From the NCBI RefSeq assembly GCF_000710915.1, contig NZ_BAUA01000077.1, positions 4,027 to 68,026 on the forward strand: a DNA stretch of 64,000 nucleotides. Reading direction: 5' to 3'. Both the position numbers and the translations under genes were made by a program. This document shows positions 1-8,139 of the stretch, in pieces. Positions within the stretch are counted from its first letter, which is position 1. Every line of letters starts with the position of its first letter. This DNA is from Nocardia brasiliensis IFM 10847. GTDB taxonomy: Bacteria; Actinomycetota; Actinomycetes; Mycobacteriales; Mycobacteriaceae. The notes under the pieces are model-generated. The model did not search any database. It was given only the letters and a program-made list of their open reading frames with translations, and was not told where the DNA came from.

Positions 1-102
1 CGGGGCCCGAGCAGCAGCAACGCCGCGAGGCGATGGCGCCAGCAGCAGCACCCGGCTGCGTCGGGAAAGCGAAGGTAAGCCGGTGGGGGGCCGCATGCCC
101 AC
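1..102 (-). CDS. UPF0182 family membrane protein, N-terminal fragment (apparent frameshift)
   Basis: Only the first ~34 codons lie in the window; the rest is beyond the left edge. From a GTG at 102 (ATG two codons later at 96) with a GGAGAG ribosome site 7 nt upstream, it reads VGMRPPTGLPSLSRRSRVLLL, which matches the start of the large UPF0182 membrane proteins (Rv3193c family). After RRSRVLLLA the hydrophobic first transmembrane segment should continue, but the frame reads PSPRGVAAARAP, while the next frame reads LAALLLLGP as expected. This suggests a one- or two-base indel near position 38-30, either a sequencing error or a broken gene. The function of the family is unknown. It is divergent from the PPA1309-family gene. 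Confidence 0.6.
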   Translation of the reverse strand, partial: MGMRPPTGLPSLSRRSRVLLLAPSPRGVAAARAP

Positions 103-265
103 GATGCCACTCTCCAAGGTCCGGCGGCGCGCGCACCGAGTAGCCCCGACGGCGCGCCGCAGTCCGATGTTGCGGGTGGTCCTTCCGGACCGTCGCGCCC
201 CACTCTACGGAATCGGACAGTATTTGGGCCGCGCGGGCGCGGCGGTGTTCGACCCGTTTGATTTG

Positions 266-859
266 ATGTCCCCCGTGACCCCTGCAGATCTGCATGCCGA
301 ACTCGTCCTCGCCCGTTCCGTCCGGGAGGTGGCCGAGTTCGTCGACGCCGAAGGGTGGGGCAGACCGCCGCAGATGTTCGCACTGGTGCCCACCGCCGAC
401 CTGGTCGCCGCGCAGCCCGAACTGCTCGAGCAGCTCGACGAGGGCGCGGAGCTGACTCCCGTTGCGCAGGAATCGTTCCCGGACGACATCACCGGCGGTT
501 CGATGGCGCTGGACGAGTTCCTCGCGACCACCAGCTGGCCGCCCGCCGTGCGGGGCTGCGTGCTCGTGCAGGAGATCGTGGTGCTGCCGCCGGACGCCGA
601 ATCCACCCTGGACGCGGCGCTGGTGCCGTTGCTCGCCGACCACGACGCGGCCGACGCCGCCGCGCGCGCCGCGGCCGAGGCGCATCCCGATCGCCGCGAG
701 GCCCGGCTGTTCGCGGCGGTGCTGCGCGAGGGTGCGTCGCTGTGCCTGCTGCAGGTGCGTCCCGAGGACGATGCCGACGAATTCGCCGACATGGACCTGC
801 GCACCTACCCCAACCTGGCGCCCAACCTGATCGAGGCGTTGCTCGCCACGCTGGAGTGA
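266..859 (+). CDS. PPA1309 family protein
   Basis: A 197-residue soluble acidic protein starting MSPVTPADLHAELVLARSV. I place the start at the ATG at 266, because the upstream extension to 83 is Arg-rich and does not look like the family. The text matches the actinobacterial PPA1309 family, which sits next to the PDZ/Lon-like protease in many actinomycetes. It is rich in Ala, Glu and Asp, with no signal peptide or membrane segment. The conserved C-terminal stretch DMDLRTYPNLAPNLIEAL is typical. Function is unknown. It ends 7 nt before the convergent protease gene. Family assignment is by recall of the sequence pattern; no motif indicates an activity. Confidence 0.75.
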   Translation: MSPVTPADLHAELVLARSVREVAEFVDAEGWGRPPQMFALVPTADLVAAQPELLEQLDEGAELTPVAQESFPDDITGGSMALDEFLATTSWPPAVRGCVLVQEIVVLPPDAESTLDAALVPLLADHDAADAAARAAAEAHPDRREARLFAAVLREGASLCLLQVRPEDDADEFADMDLRTYPNLAPNLIEALLATLE

Positions 860-866
860 CCGGGCG

Positions 867-1901
867 TCAGCCGCAGCCGACCGTCTCCTTGCCCGCGTTG
901 ATCTCGTTCAGCGATTGCACAGCGCCGGTGAGGTTCTCGACCTTCACCAGGCGCAGCCCCTCGGGGGTGCGCTGCCGCGCCTCGTTGCAGTTGGCGGCGG
1001 GCACCAGGAACGTCTCCGCACCGGCTTCGCGCGCGGCCATCATCTTGTACTGGATGCCGCCGATCGGGCCGACCTTGCCGCCGTCATCGATCGTGCCGGT
1101 GCCCGCGACGAACTTTCCGCCGTCCAGTTCGCCCGGCGTCAGCTTGTCGATCAGCGCGAGGCTGAACATCAGACCGGCCGACGGTCCACCGATATCGGCG
1201 AGGTTGAAGTCCACCTGCAGCGGCGGGCGGGCGCCCTCGCCCGGCGTGACGCCGAGGTAACCCTTCGCCTTGTCGTCCGGGCGCTCGCCGAGCGTCACCT
1301 GGACAGTCTGTTCGGCGCTCTCGCGACGCACCTGCACGGTCAGCACATCGCCGGGCTTCTGCGCGCCGACGGCGGTGACCACGTCTTGGGGCGCGGCGAT
1401 CGGCGTGCCGTTGATGCTGATGATCTCGTCGCCGGCCTTCAGCAGATCCTTGGCAGGGCCGTCTTCGGACACCTTGCGCAGCAACACCACGGTCGGCATG
1501 TTGAGGAAGTGCAGCGCCGCGATCTCGGCGTTGCCCTCGGAATCCTTGAAGTCCTGCTGGTTGGACTTGTCGATCTCCTCGCGCGAAACCCCGGGCGGGT
1601 ACACCTCGGCGCGCGGCACCAGGCCGTGCTTGCCGCTCGCCCAGAAACCGAACGCCTCGAAGATGCTCAGCCCGTCGCGCACCGACACGGTGGTCATATT
1701 GAGGTGGCCCGTGGTCGGGTCCACCTCGGTGCCGCGCACGTCGACAACCTCTTTGCCGTCGACCTTGCCGAGGGTGTTGAAGGTGGGGCCGGGACCGAGT
1801 GCGACGAACGGCACAGTGAGCACGGTACCGAGCGCGCCGAGCACGAGCACCGGGATCAGAGCGGCCACCAGGGTGAGGATCCGACGATTCACCTGGACCA
1901 C
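867..1901 (-). CDS. PDZ domain and Lon-like (S16) serine protease, membrane anchored
   Basis: Orthologue of Rv3194c, about 344 residues from a GTG at 1901 (a second GTG at 1892 is possible); the longer frame to 2333 is not credible because it crosses the next promoter. An N-terminal transmembrane segment (LTLVAALIPVLVLG) anchors it with the rest outside the membrane. A PDZ domain follows (PAKDLLKAGDEIISINGTPI). The C-terminal half is a Lon-type catalytic domain with the serine in GGPSAGLMFSLAL and the lysine partner near VGPIGGIQYKMMAAR, so the Ser-Lys dyad is intact. This is the YlbL-like family, presumed to process extracytoplasmic or misfolded proteins. It is divergent from the DUF2342 metalloprotease gene across 117 bp. 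Confidence 0.88.
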   Translation of the reverse strand: MVQVNRRILTLVAALIPVLVLGALGTVLTVPFVALGPGPTFNTLGKVDGKEVVDVRGTEVDPTTGHLNMTTVSVRDGLSIFEAFGFWASGKHGLVPRAEVYPPGVSREEIDKSNQQDFKDSEGNAEIAALHFLNMPTVVLLRKVSEDGPAKDLLKAGDEIISINGTPIAAPQDVVTAVGAQKPGDVLTVQVRRESAEQTVQVTLGERPDDKAKGYLGVTPGEGARPPLQVDFNLADIGGPSAGLMFSLALIDKLTPGELDGGKFVAGTGTIDDGGKVGPIGGIQYKMMAAREAGAETFLVPAANCNEARQRTPEGLRLVKVENLTGAVQSLNEINAGKETVGCG

Positions 1902-2018
1902 AGTAATGATCGCCGCTCTGCCCGGATGGCGGAGGCGAACATTCCGTGTCGCCGCGCGTCCTCGATTTCGCGCCGCGCGAACATCAACAGCCTGCACCGC
2001 ACGCGTAACGTAAGGGAT

Positions 2019-3446
2019 ATGAGTGACGTCCCCTTCGGATTTTCGAACCGCGACGACGACGACCGCAAGCGCGGTGACGAGCCGGGCGGTCCCGAGTCGA
2101 ACAACCCGTTCGGCTTCGGTGCGGGCGGGCCGGGCGGCGGGTTCGATCCGTCGCAGCTCGGGCAGATGCTGACCTCGCTCGGCCAGATGCTCAGTGGCAT
2201 GGGCCAGCCGGGGTCGGGGCAGTCCGGGCCGGTGAACTACGACGTCGCCAAGCGACTGGCACGCCAGCAGCTCGGTTCGACCATCACGCCGGTCACGGCG
2301 AGCACCGCCAGTGCCGTCACCGACGCCGCGCACCTCGCCGAGCTGTGGCTCGACAGCGCGACCACGCTGCCCGCGGGCGCCACCAAGACCGTCGCGTGGA
2401 CCGCCAACGACTGGATCGAGGAGACGCTGAGCACCTGGCAGCGACTGTGCGACCCGGTGGCGCAGCAGATCTCGGGCATGTGGACCGCGTCGCTGCCCGA
2501 GGAGGCCAAGGAGTTCGCCGCCCCGATGGTCGGCATGCTCGGACAGATGGGCGGGCTCGCGTTCGGCTCACAGCTCGGCCAGGCCCTCGGCCAGCTGGCC
2601 AAGGAGGTGCTGACCTCCACCGATATCGGCTTACCGCTCGGACCTTCCGGCACGGCGGCCCTGCTGCCCGCGGCGATCGCGGAGTTCAGCGCGGGCCTCG
2701 AGCAGCCGGAGAGCGAGATCATGGTGTTCCTCGCCGCCCGGGAAGCCGCACACCAGCGGCTGTTCGGGCATGTGCCGTGGCTGCGCCAGCAGGTGCTGGC
2801 CGCCGTCGAGGACTACGCGCGCGGCATCCGGATGGACTTCTCCGCGTTGGAGGAGGCCGCGCAGGGTATCGACCCGATGGCGCTGACCGACCCCTCCAAG
2901 ATCGAGGAGATCCTGGCGCAGGGCGCGTTCGAACCACAGACCACGCCGGAGCAGAAGCAGGCGCTGGAGCGGCTGGAAACGCTGCTCGCGTTGATCGAGG
3001 GCTGGGTGGAGGTCGTGGTGACCGACGCCGTCGGCGATCGACTGCCCGGTGCGGGCGCGCTGGCCGAGACGCTGCGCAGGCGGCGCGCCACCGGCGGCCC
3101 GGCCGAGCAGACCTTCGCGACCCTGGTCGGGCTCGAACTGCGCCCGCGCAAGTTACGCGAGGCCGCGGCGCTGTGGCGCAGGCTGACCAGCGACGCGGGC
3201 ATGGAGAAGCGCGACGGCGTATGGGCGCACCCCGACCTGCTGCCCGATTCGAACGATCTGGACTCCCCCGCCGGCTTCATCGATTCGGTGATCGGCGGCG
3301 GCGCCACCGCATTCGACGATCCGCTGGCGCAGCTGGCCGAGACCGAAGCGCGGGAGCAGGCCGAGCGCGCCAAGGCCGCAGGGGACACCCCGGACACCGA
3401 CGAGCCCGGCCCCGACCTGGGCAAGGACGGCGGACAGTCCGCCTGA
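2019..3446 (+). CDS. zinc-dependent metalloprotease-like protein (DUF2342 family)
   Basis: A 475-residue protein starting MSDVPFGFSNRDDDDRK, matching Rv3195 in length and position. The N-terminal ~70 residues are Gly/Pro/Asp-rich and disordered. The folded domain carries the family's histidine/glutamate cluster (AAREAAHQRLFGHVPWL) expected to bind zinc. The family has been called a putative hydrolase linked to F420-containing actinobacteria, and its substrate is not known. The ATG at 2019 is chosen because the frame upstream is antisense to the Lon-like gene. The C-terminal tail is Glu/Ala-rich and charged. Transcribed with the ThiF-like and ABC1 kinase genes downstream. Confidence 0.85.
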   Translation: MSDVPFGFSNRDDDDRKRGDEPGGPESNNPFGFGAGGPGGGFDPSQLGQMLTSLGQMLSGMGQPGSGQSGPVNYDVAKRLARQQLGSTITPVTASTASAVTDAAHLAELWLDSATTLPAGATKTVAWTANDWIEETLSTWQRLCDPVAQQISGMWTASLPEEAKEFAAPMVGMLGQMGGLAFGSQLGQALGQLAKEVLTSTDIGLPLGPSGTAALLPAAIAEFSAGLEQPESEIMVFLAAREAAHQRLFGHVPWLRQQVLAAVEDYARGIRMDFSALEEAAQGIDPMALTDPSKIEEILAQGAFEPQTTPEQKQALERLETLLALIEGWVEVVVTDAVGDRLPGAGALAETLRRRRATGGPAEQTFATLVGLELRPRKLREAAALWRRLTSDAGMEKRDGVWAHPDLLPDSNDLDSPAGFIDSVIGGGATAFDDPLAQLAETEAREQAERAKAAGDTPDTDEPGPDLGKDGGQSA

Positions 3447-3464
3447 GTGTCCTGTTGGTAACCG

Positions 3465-3493
3465 CGAATCCCTGTGCATAACCACAGGATTCG
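3465..3493. terminator. small imperfect inverted repeat after the DUF2342 gene
   Basis: CGAATCC(C)TGTG at 3465-3476 can pair with CACAGGATTCG at 3483-3493 around a short loop, with one bulged C. It lies 18 nt after the stop codon and before the next gene on the same strand. No T-run follows. It could be a weak terminator or a processing site. Confidence 0.35.
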
Positions 3494-3532
3494 ACGCGGG
3501 TGGGAACGGCCCCGCTGAGCACACTGCTCGGC

Positions 3533-4396
3533 ATGACCGCTCAACGCCGTGGCCCGCTGCTGCATCCGCACATCACCGTGCTGGTCCGTCCGTCCGGTGT
3601 CGTCCAACTCGGCTGGAATCCGGAGACCGCCCTGGTCCTGGACGCCGCCGGGCTGGCGGCCAAGGCCGTGCTCGCGTTTCTGCGCCTGCTCGACGGCATG
3701 CAGACCCGCCCGCAGATCGTCTGGCGGGCAGGCGAACTCGGCATCGAACCGGATCATGCGATCGCGCTGCTAGAGGTCCTGGACGCGGCCGGGATGATCG
3801 AGCATCCCGAGGAGCGAGTCGGCCGGATCCGGTCGGTGCGGGTGCACGGTATCGGTCCGCTGTCCGACGCGGTCGTGTCCGGGCTGCGCAAACTCGGGGT
3901 GCGGCCGAGCCGTTCGCGCGACTACAGCGGGCCGCCGGTGCCCGCGTGGCACGCCGATCTGGTCGTGCTGACCGACGCGCTGATGCCGGACCCGCAACTG
4001 CTCGACGATCTCGGCCTGCACCGTGTCGCCCACCTGCCGGTCCGGATCCGCGACGGGCGTGGTGTGGTCGGCCCGCTGGTACTGCCGGGCGCGACCAGCT
4101 GCCTGCGCTGCGCCGACCTGCTGCGCGCCGACCACGACGCGGACTGGCCGCATCTGGCCGCGCAGCTGCTCGGCCGGGTGGGTCACGCGTCGCCGGCCCG
4201 GATCGCGGCGACGGCGGCGCTCGCGGTCAGCGAGGTCGAAGCGGTGCTGGCCATGTCGACCAGGCGGGAGCTGGCGATCTTGGACAGCACCCTGGAACTG
4301 GACCTCGATACGCACCTGATCGACCGGCGGCGCTGGCCGCGGCACACCGAGTGCTCGTGTCACGGAATCACGGTGGACCTGCGCGAACAACCCTGA
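3533..4396 (+). CDS. ThiF/cyclodehydratase-like zinc-binding protein (Rv3196 family)
   Basis: A 287-residue protein from ATG 3533 (MTAQRRGPLLHPHITVL); a GTG at 3500 would add 11 unlikely residues. It resembles the ThiF-like partners of thiazole/oxazole cyclodehydratases, which bind precursor peptides. It keeps the structural zinc ligands: a CLRC pair near residue 190 and a CSC pair at the C-terminus (HTECSCHGI). No ATP-binding glycine motif is obvious, so it is probably a recognition or scaffold protein rather than an adenylating enzyme. No YcaO gene is present nearby, so an actual peptide-modifying role is not supported here. It sits between the DUF2342 and ABC1 kinase genes, as in mycobacteria. 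Confidence 0.7.
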   Translation: MTAQRRGPLLHPHITVLVRPSGVVQLGWNPETALVLDAAGLAAKAVLAFLRLLDGMQTRPQIVWRAGELGIEPDHAIALLEVLDAAGMIEHPEERVGRIRSVRVHGIGPLSDAVVSGLRKLGVRPSRSRDYSGPPVPAWHADLVVLTDALMPDPQLLDDLGLHRVAHLPVRIRDGRGVVGPLVLPGATSCLRCADLLRADHDADWPHLAAQLLGRVGHASPARIAATAALAVSEVEAVLAMSTRRELAILDSTLELDLDTHLIDRRRWPRHTECSCHGITVDLREQP

Positions 4397-4550
4397 AGGT
4401 GGTTACCCCGCAGGGCGTTTCGAGATGGTCCAGGCGGCCCTGGGCGAGCTATGCTGCATACAGGTTCACGTGACCGGGCTCACAACCACAGGCGGCGTCG
4501 ATTCAAGATTGCCGTGGCTAAGTAGCGGCTCCTTCCGCCATGATGGGTAG

Positions 4551-5894
4551 GTGTCTGAGATCGTGCGCCGTCGCTCGTCCCGCAACGCCAAGTTGGCCAA
4601 GATTCCGCTCGGCATCGCCGGGCGCGCGGCCGTGGGATTCGGGAAGAAGCTGGCCGGGGGCGACAAGTCCGAGATCAATGCACAGCTGAACCAGAAGGCC
4701 GCCGAACAGCTGTTCACCGTGCTCGGTGAGCTCAAGGGCGGTGCGATGAAGTTCGGCCAGGCGCTCAGCGTGATGGAGGCCGCGGTTCCCGAGGAATTCG
4801 GTGAGCACTATCGCGAGGCCCTCACCAAGCTGCAGGCCGCCGCACCGCCGATGCCCGCCGACACCGTGCACCGGGTGCTGGACCAGCAGCTCGGCACGCA
4901 ATGGCGGCAACGATTCCAGGAGTTCGACGACACCCCCGCCGCCTCGGCCAGCATCGGCCAGGTGCACAAGGCGGTCTGGTCGGACGGGCGGACCGTCGCG
5001 GTCAAGGTGCAGTACCCCGGCGCGGACGAGGCGTTGCGCGCGGACCTCAAGACGTTGTCCAGGATGACCGGGCTGATCGCGTCGGTGATCCCCGGCGCCG
5101 ATGTGAAGCCGATCCTCGCCGAGATCACCGAGCGGACCGAGGAGGAACTCGACTACCGCAACGAGGCGACCAACCAGCGCGCCTTCGCGAAGGGTTTCGA
5201 CGGGCACGCCGAGATCGTGGTGCCCAAGGTGGTGGCCAGCGCGCCGAAGGTGATCGTCACCGAGTGGCTGGACGGCACCGCGGTCTCGGCGATCATCAAG
5301 GCCGGCGCCGAAGACCCGGAGGGCAGCCGGGCGCTGCGCAATCGGGTCGCGGGCCTGATGGGCCGCTTCCACTTCTCCTCCCCCGCGACAGTTGGGCTGC
5401 TGCACGCCGACCCGCACCCCGGCAACTTCATGATGCTGGGCGACGGCAAGCTCGCCGTCATCGACTTCGGCGCCTGCGCCCCGCTGCCGAACGGGTTCCC
5501 GCCCGTCCTCGGCCGGATGCTCGCGCTCGCGGTGGACGAACGGTTCGAAGAACTCACCGACCTGATGTACGACAACGGCTGGGTCATCCCGGGCCGCACC
5601 GTCACCCACCAGGAGATCGCGGACTACCTGCGTCCGTTCACCGATCCGATCCGGTCCGACTCGTTCCATTTCACCCGCCGCTGGATGCAGCGGGTGGCGG
5701 GCAAGGCCTCCGACATCTCCAGCGCGGAGATGAAAACCGCACGCGCCCTGCAACTTCCGGCCGAGTACGTGATGATCTTCCGGGTGCTGGGCGGTTCCGT
5801 GGGCATTCTCGCGCAGTTGGACGCCGAACTGCCCTTCATGAAACTGGTTCGCACCTGGATGCCCGGTTTCAGCGCGGAGCGCACGGCCAGCTGA
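4551..5894 (+). CDS. ABC1/AarF atypical kinase
   Basis: A 447-residue protein, orthologue of Rv3197. It carries the signatures of the ABC1 (UbiB/Coq8) atypical kinase family: the KxGQ motif (GGAMKFGQALSV), the Ala-rich loop replacing the Gly-rich loop (PAASASIGQVHK), the ion-pair lysine (VAVKVQYPG), HADPHPGNF as catalytic loop and VIDFGACA as the metal-binding DFG equivalent. In mycobacteria the orthologue belongs to the WhiB7 antibiotic-response regulon, and whiB7 itself lies 1.4 kb downstream. The GTG at 4551 gives the expected N-terminus (MSEIVRRRSSRNAK). The true substrate of this clade is unknown. Confidence 0.88.
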   Translation: MSEIVRRRSSRNAKLAKIPLGIAGRAAVGFGKKLAGGDKSEINAQLNQKAAEQLFTVLGELKGGAMKFGQALSVMEAAVPEEFGEHYREALTKLQAAAPPMPADTVHRVLDQQLGTQWRQRFQEFDDTPAASASIGQVHKAVWSDGRTVAVKVQYPGADEALRADLKTLSRMTGLIASVIPGADVKPILAEITERTEEELDYRNEATNQRAFAKGFDGHAEIVVPKVVASAPKVIVTEWLDGTAVSAIIKAGAEDPEGSRALRNRVAGLMGRFHFSSPATVGLLHADPHPGNFMMLGDGKLAVIDFGACAPLPNGFPPVLGRMLALAVDERFEELTDLMYDNGWVIPGRTVTHQEIADYLRPFTDPIRSDSFHFTRRWMQRVAGKASDISSAEMKTARALQLPAEYVMIFRVLGGSVGILAQLDAELPFMKLVRTWMPGFSAERTAS

Positions 5895-5990
5895 CCTGCC
5901 GGACGACCCGGCCCGCGTGACCTGAGTTCCCAGGCGGGGCACGAGCCGTCGGATAACCTCATCCGGTCGGGTCGGCTCCGTCGGCGAGGG

Positions 5991-6410
5991 GTGATGGTCA
6001 TGTCCTGCACCATTCGGATCGTCGTCCTATTGCTCACCGCGGCGTTCCCATTGGTATCGCCGCAGACCGTCGCGGCAGCAGCCGACGACGCGCCCTCGGT
6101 GCTGGCGCTGACCTTGGGCCGCGGGGTGTCGATCGCCGCCGCCGAACGCCGCGCCGTCACCCTCACCTGCGCCCCGTCGATCGGTGGTACGCATCCGAAC
6201 GCGATGGACGCGTGCCGGGCGCTGACCGACGCCGACGGCAATATCCGGGCGCTCGCCGCCTTCACCGTGCCGCCGCGCTGCCCGCAGAACTTCGACCCGG
6301 TCTATGCCACCATCGACGGCGTCTGGCGCGGTGCACCGGTCAGTGATCACGGCGTCTTCTCCAACATGTGCGTGTTGCAGGCGACGACGGTCGCCGTCTT
6401 CAACTTCTGA
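5991..6410 (+). CDS. secreted subtilisin-inhibitor-like (SSI) protein
   Basis: A 139-residue protein with a Sec signal peptide (hydrophobic core IVVLLLTAAFPLV, cleavage probably after VAAAA). The mature part has the pattern of Streptomyces subtilisin inhibitor-type proteins: VTLTCAPS, THPNAMDACRAL, then a later pair of cysteines (PPRCPQNFDPVYATIDGVWRG and FSNMCVL). The four cysteines match the two family disulphides. Such proteins bind and block secreted serine proteases. The start GTG at 5991 (alternatives ATG 5994 and 6000) has GAGGGG just upstream. It is monocistronic, between the ABC1 kinase and an XRE/cupin regulator. Confidence 0.82.
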   Translation: MMVMSCTIRIVVLLLTAAFPLVSPQTVAAAADDAPSVLALTLGRGVSIAAAERRAVTLTCAPSIGGTHPNAMDACRALTDADGNIRALAAFTVPPRCPQNFDPVYATIDGVWRGAPVSDHGVFSNMCVLQATTVAVFNF

Positions 6411-6501
6411 CGCGCGGGAAGCGTTGCGATCACCGTGACGCAAACACGCGCGTTCTATGCCGTACAGCCGACAATGTGCACAGCGAAGCAGAAAGGCTGG
6501 A

Positions 6502-7110
6502 GTGGTGCGGAACGGGAGCGGCGACCCGGCCAGATGGGCCGGGCTCGGCGATGTCGTGCACGACCGCAGACGCGCCGCGCGGCTGACGCTGGCCACCATG
6601 TCCGCGAAAACGGAACTGTCGCAATCGTTTCTGAGTCAATTGGAGAACGGGCGCACCAACACCAGCCTGCGCTCGCTGCAACGCATCGCCGACGCGCTCG
6701 GCACCACCGCCACCGAACTGCTCGCGGCCGCGGACAACGCGCCGGGCGCGGTGCTGGTGCGCGCCGGGGACGGCGCTCTGGAACAAGCTCAGACCGACAA
6801 CGACGGCTCGGTGCGGTCGCTGGTGCACGGCGCCCGAGATCTGCGAGCGCTGGAATTCACCGGCGGAACCGGCCGGGGCGGGCGCGAATTCACCCATCAG
6901 AACGATGAATTGATCTACGTGGTCTCCGGGACCATCACGCTGGTCGCCGACGGCGAGGAGTTGACGCTGTCCACCGGAGACGCCTTCTACTGCGCGGCGG
7001 GCGTGCGCCACCGCTGGTGGGCGCACACCGAGGACACCACGACACTCGTGCTCGCCGTTGCCGACGGGCTGGCGGTCCGCCGGGCACCGAACCGGCCCCG
7101 GCGAACCTGA
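6502..7110 (+). CDS. XRE-family regulator with C-terminal cupin sensor domain
   Basis: About 202 residues. An N-terminal helix-turn-helix (LSQSFLSQLENGRTNTSLRSL, then IADALGTTATELL) is followed by a cupin barrel (THQNDELIYVVSGTITLVADGEELTLSTGDAFYCAAGVRHRWWA). This is the PuuR/SinR-like class of one-component regulators that sense a small ligand in the cupin. The start is placed at GTG 6502 (or 6505) because GAAAGG at 6491 gives suitable spacing; the ATG at 6457 has no ribosome site. No neighbouring enzyme suggests the ligand. It is convergent with whiB7. Confidence 0.82.
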   Translation: MVRNGSGDPARWAGLGDVVHDRRRAARLTLATMSAKTELSQSFLSQLENGRTNTSLRSLQRIADALGTTATELLAAADNAPGAVLVRAGDGALEQAQTDNDGSVRSLVHGARDLRALEFTGGTGRGGREFTHQNDELIYVVSGTITLVADGEELTLSTGDAFYCAAGVRHRWWAHTEDTTTLVLAVADGLAVRRAPNRPRRT

Positions 7111-7138
7111 CCCCCGAAACCACTGCAGCACAACGCAA

Positions 7139-7173
7139 ACGAGCCGCCCACCGGGCAACGGCGGGCGGTTCGT
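7139..7173 (+). terminator. intrinsic terminator between the XRE/cupin gene and whiB7
   Basis: An 11-bp stem: ACGAGCCGCCC at 7139-7149 pairs with GGGCGGTTCGT at 7163-7173 with one G-U pair, 28 nt after the XRE/cupin stop. CTGCTTTCTC follows. It separates two convergent genes and could serve the XRE/cupin transcript. Confidence 0.6.
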
Positions 7174-7258
7174 CTGCTTTCTCGTTCGTTGGCTCGGCCC
7201 GTGTCAGGACCAACCGAATCGAGCACATCGACCGGAGGGAGGGAAGTCACTCCCGGAT

Positions 7259-7579
7259 TCATGCCGGGACCGCGACCTTGCGCGGACGACCGCGCGGGCG
7301 CTTACGGGCGATGACGACACCCTGTTCGAAGATCTCGCCTCCCCAAACACCCCACGGCTCACGCCGATCCATGGCGGCCGTCAGGCAGCCCTTGCGGATC
7401 GGGCAAGAAGCGCACAGCGCCTTGGCCTGCTCCAGTTGGACCGGGCTCTCGGCGAACCAGAGATCGGGGTCTCCAGCTCGGCACGGCACGTCCTTGACCT
7501 CCCTGGCCCGGGTAGTCGTGGCCACGGTTCGGCATGTCACGTCAGTAGTGGCTTGTGGCCATTCCTGGGCGGTGAACAC
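7259..7579 (-). CDS. whiB7: WhiB7, Fe-S transcriptional activator of intrinsic antibiotic resistance
   Basis: A 106-residue protein with the four iron-sulphur cysteines (C33, C56, C59, C65), the WhiB turn EPWGVWGGE (74-82) that contacts SigA, and the C-terminal AT-hook RGRPRK (96-101) that distinguishes WhiB7 from other Wbl proteins. WhiB7 activates drug efflux, ribosome-protecting and modifying genes upon translation stress. The GTG at 7579 has a strong AAGGAG six nt upstream. In mycobacteria it is adjacent to uvrD2 as here. Regulation is probably by attenuation in its ~550-nt leader (see the upstream ORF and terminator). The N-terminal ~25 residues are longer than in M. tuberculosis and variable. 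Confidence 0.96.
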   Translation of the reverse strand: MFTAQEWPQATTDVTCRTVATTTRAREVKDVPCRAGDPDLWFAESPVQLEQAKALCASCPIRKGCLTAAMDRREPWGVWGGEIFEQGVVIARKRPRGRPRKVAVPA

Positions 7580-7655
7580 GTCGTTCTCCTTCAGCTCGTT
7601 GCAGCGGTTCGTTTCGTTGTTTCCGCGAAACCGAGGCCGGGCGGCTGAAGGGCCG

Positions 7656-7697
7656 AAAAAGATTGGCCACGGTTTCGCTTCGTGCGATCCGTGGCCA
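7656..7697 (-). terminator. transcription attenuator in the whiB7 leader
   Basis: On the minus strand TGGCCACGG (7697-7689) and CCGTGGCCA (7672-7664) form a perfect 9-bp stem followed by ATCTTTTTCGG, a classic intrinsic terminator, 77 nt before the whiB7 start. A competing fold exists: GCGAAACCG (7678-7670), which covers part of the loop and the first three bases of the 3' arm, is perfectly complementary to CGGTTTCGC at 7633-7625. The hairpin begins 23 nt after the stop codon of the upstream ORF. Comparable terminators control whiB7 in mycobacteria and wblC in Streptomyces. Confidence 0.85.
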
Positions 7698-7720
7698 GGA
7701 GGTCTGGGAGGGAGCTTTCC

Positions 7721-8065
7721 CTACCTAGGTATTCGACATCTCTGTCGAGTCCTGATCACGATCGCTGGGTGTGCGGGGCGGAGGCGCGTTGCCTGCAGAT
7801 CCGCCGGCTCATAGCCGGCTTCTGCTGCGATGACGACGACGTTGTCTGCCTTCTTGAAGACAGACTTGTGCCAGCTACCCGCGTTGGGTCCGTCCTGAAT
7901 ACGGGTGGTGCAGACGGCGTCATGCATCTCAGCGAGATGTGCTTGCGCGCCGAATGCGCCACGAATTTCGGACAGACCGATCCCCTGCAAGGCGAGGATC
8001 CCCCGGGAGGCGGACATGGGTGAATTCACCGCAACGTCGCTGCCGCTGAAGAATGTGATGTTCAT
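7721..8065 (-). CDS. upstream ORF (114 codons) in the whiB7 leader, candidate sensing peptide
   Basis: The ATG at 8065 has a very strong GGAGGG ribosome site 8 nt upstream. The product (MNITFFSGSDVAVNSPMSAS...) resembles no family I recognise; it has no signal peptide or membrane segment. The first ~90 codons have ordinary use, but five of the last ten codons are rare arginine codons (AGG, CGA, AGA, CGA, AGG), accompanied by ACT, TGT, ATA and CCT, and the stop is TAG. The stop lies 23 nt upstream of the attenuator stem. Ribosome stalling there is an attractive trigger for whiB7 expression. It could instead be an independent small gene whose terminator is the same hairpin. Confidence 0.6.
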   Translation of the reverse strand: MNITFFSGSDVAVNSPMSASRGILALQGIGLSEIRGAFGAQAHLAEMHDAVCTTRIQDGPNAGSWHKSVFKKADNVVVIAAEAGYEPADLQATRLRPAHPAIVIRTRQRCRIPR

Positions 8066-8139
8066 GTCTGCCTCCCTCCTAATCTCGCTGTGTCCTGTTG
8101 ACTGGCCGCGCCGGGATGACCTCCCGGTGCGTAAAACCC

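Noticed and set aside
3533..4396. A ribosomal-peptide (TOMM) biosynthesis cluster
   Set aside because: No YcaO, dehydrogenase or precursor-peptide gene is present; the gene is part of the conserved mycobacterial order.
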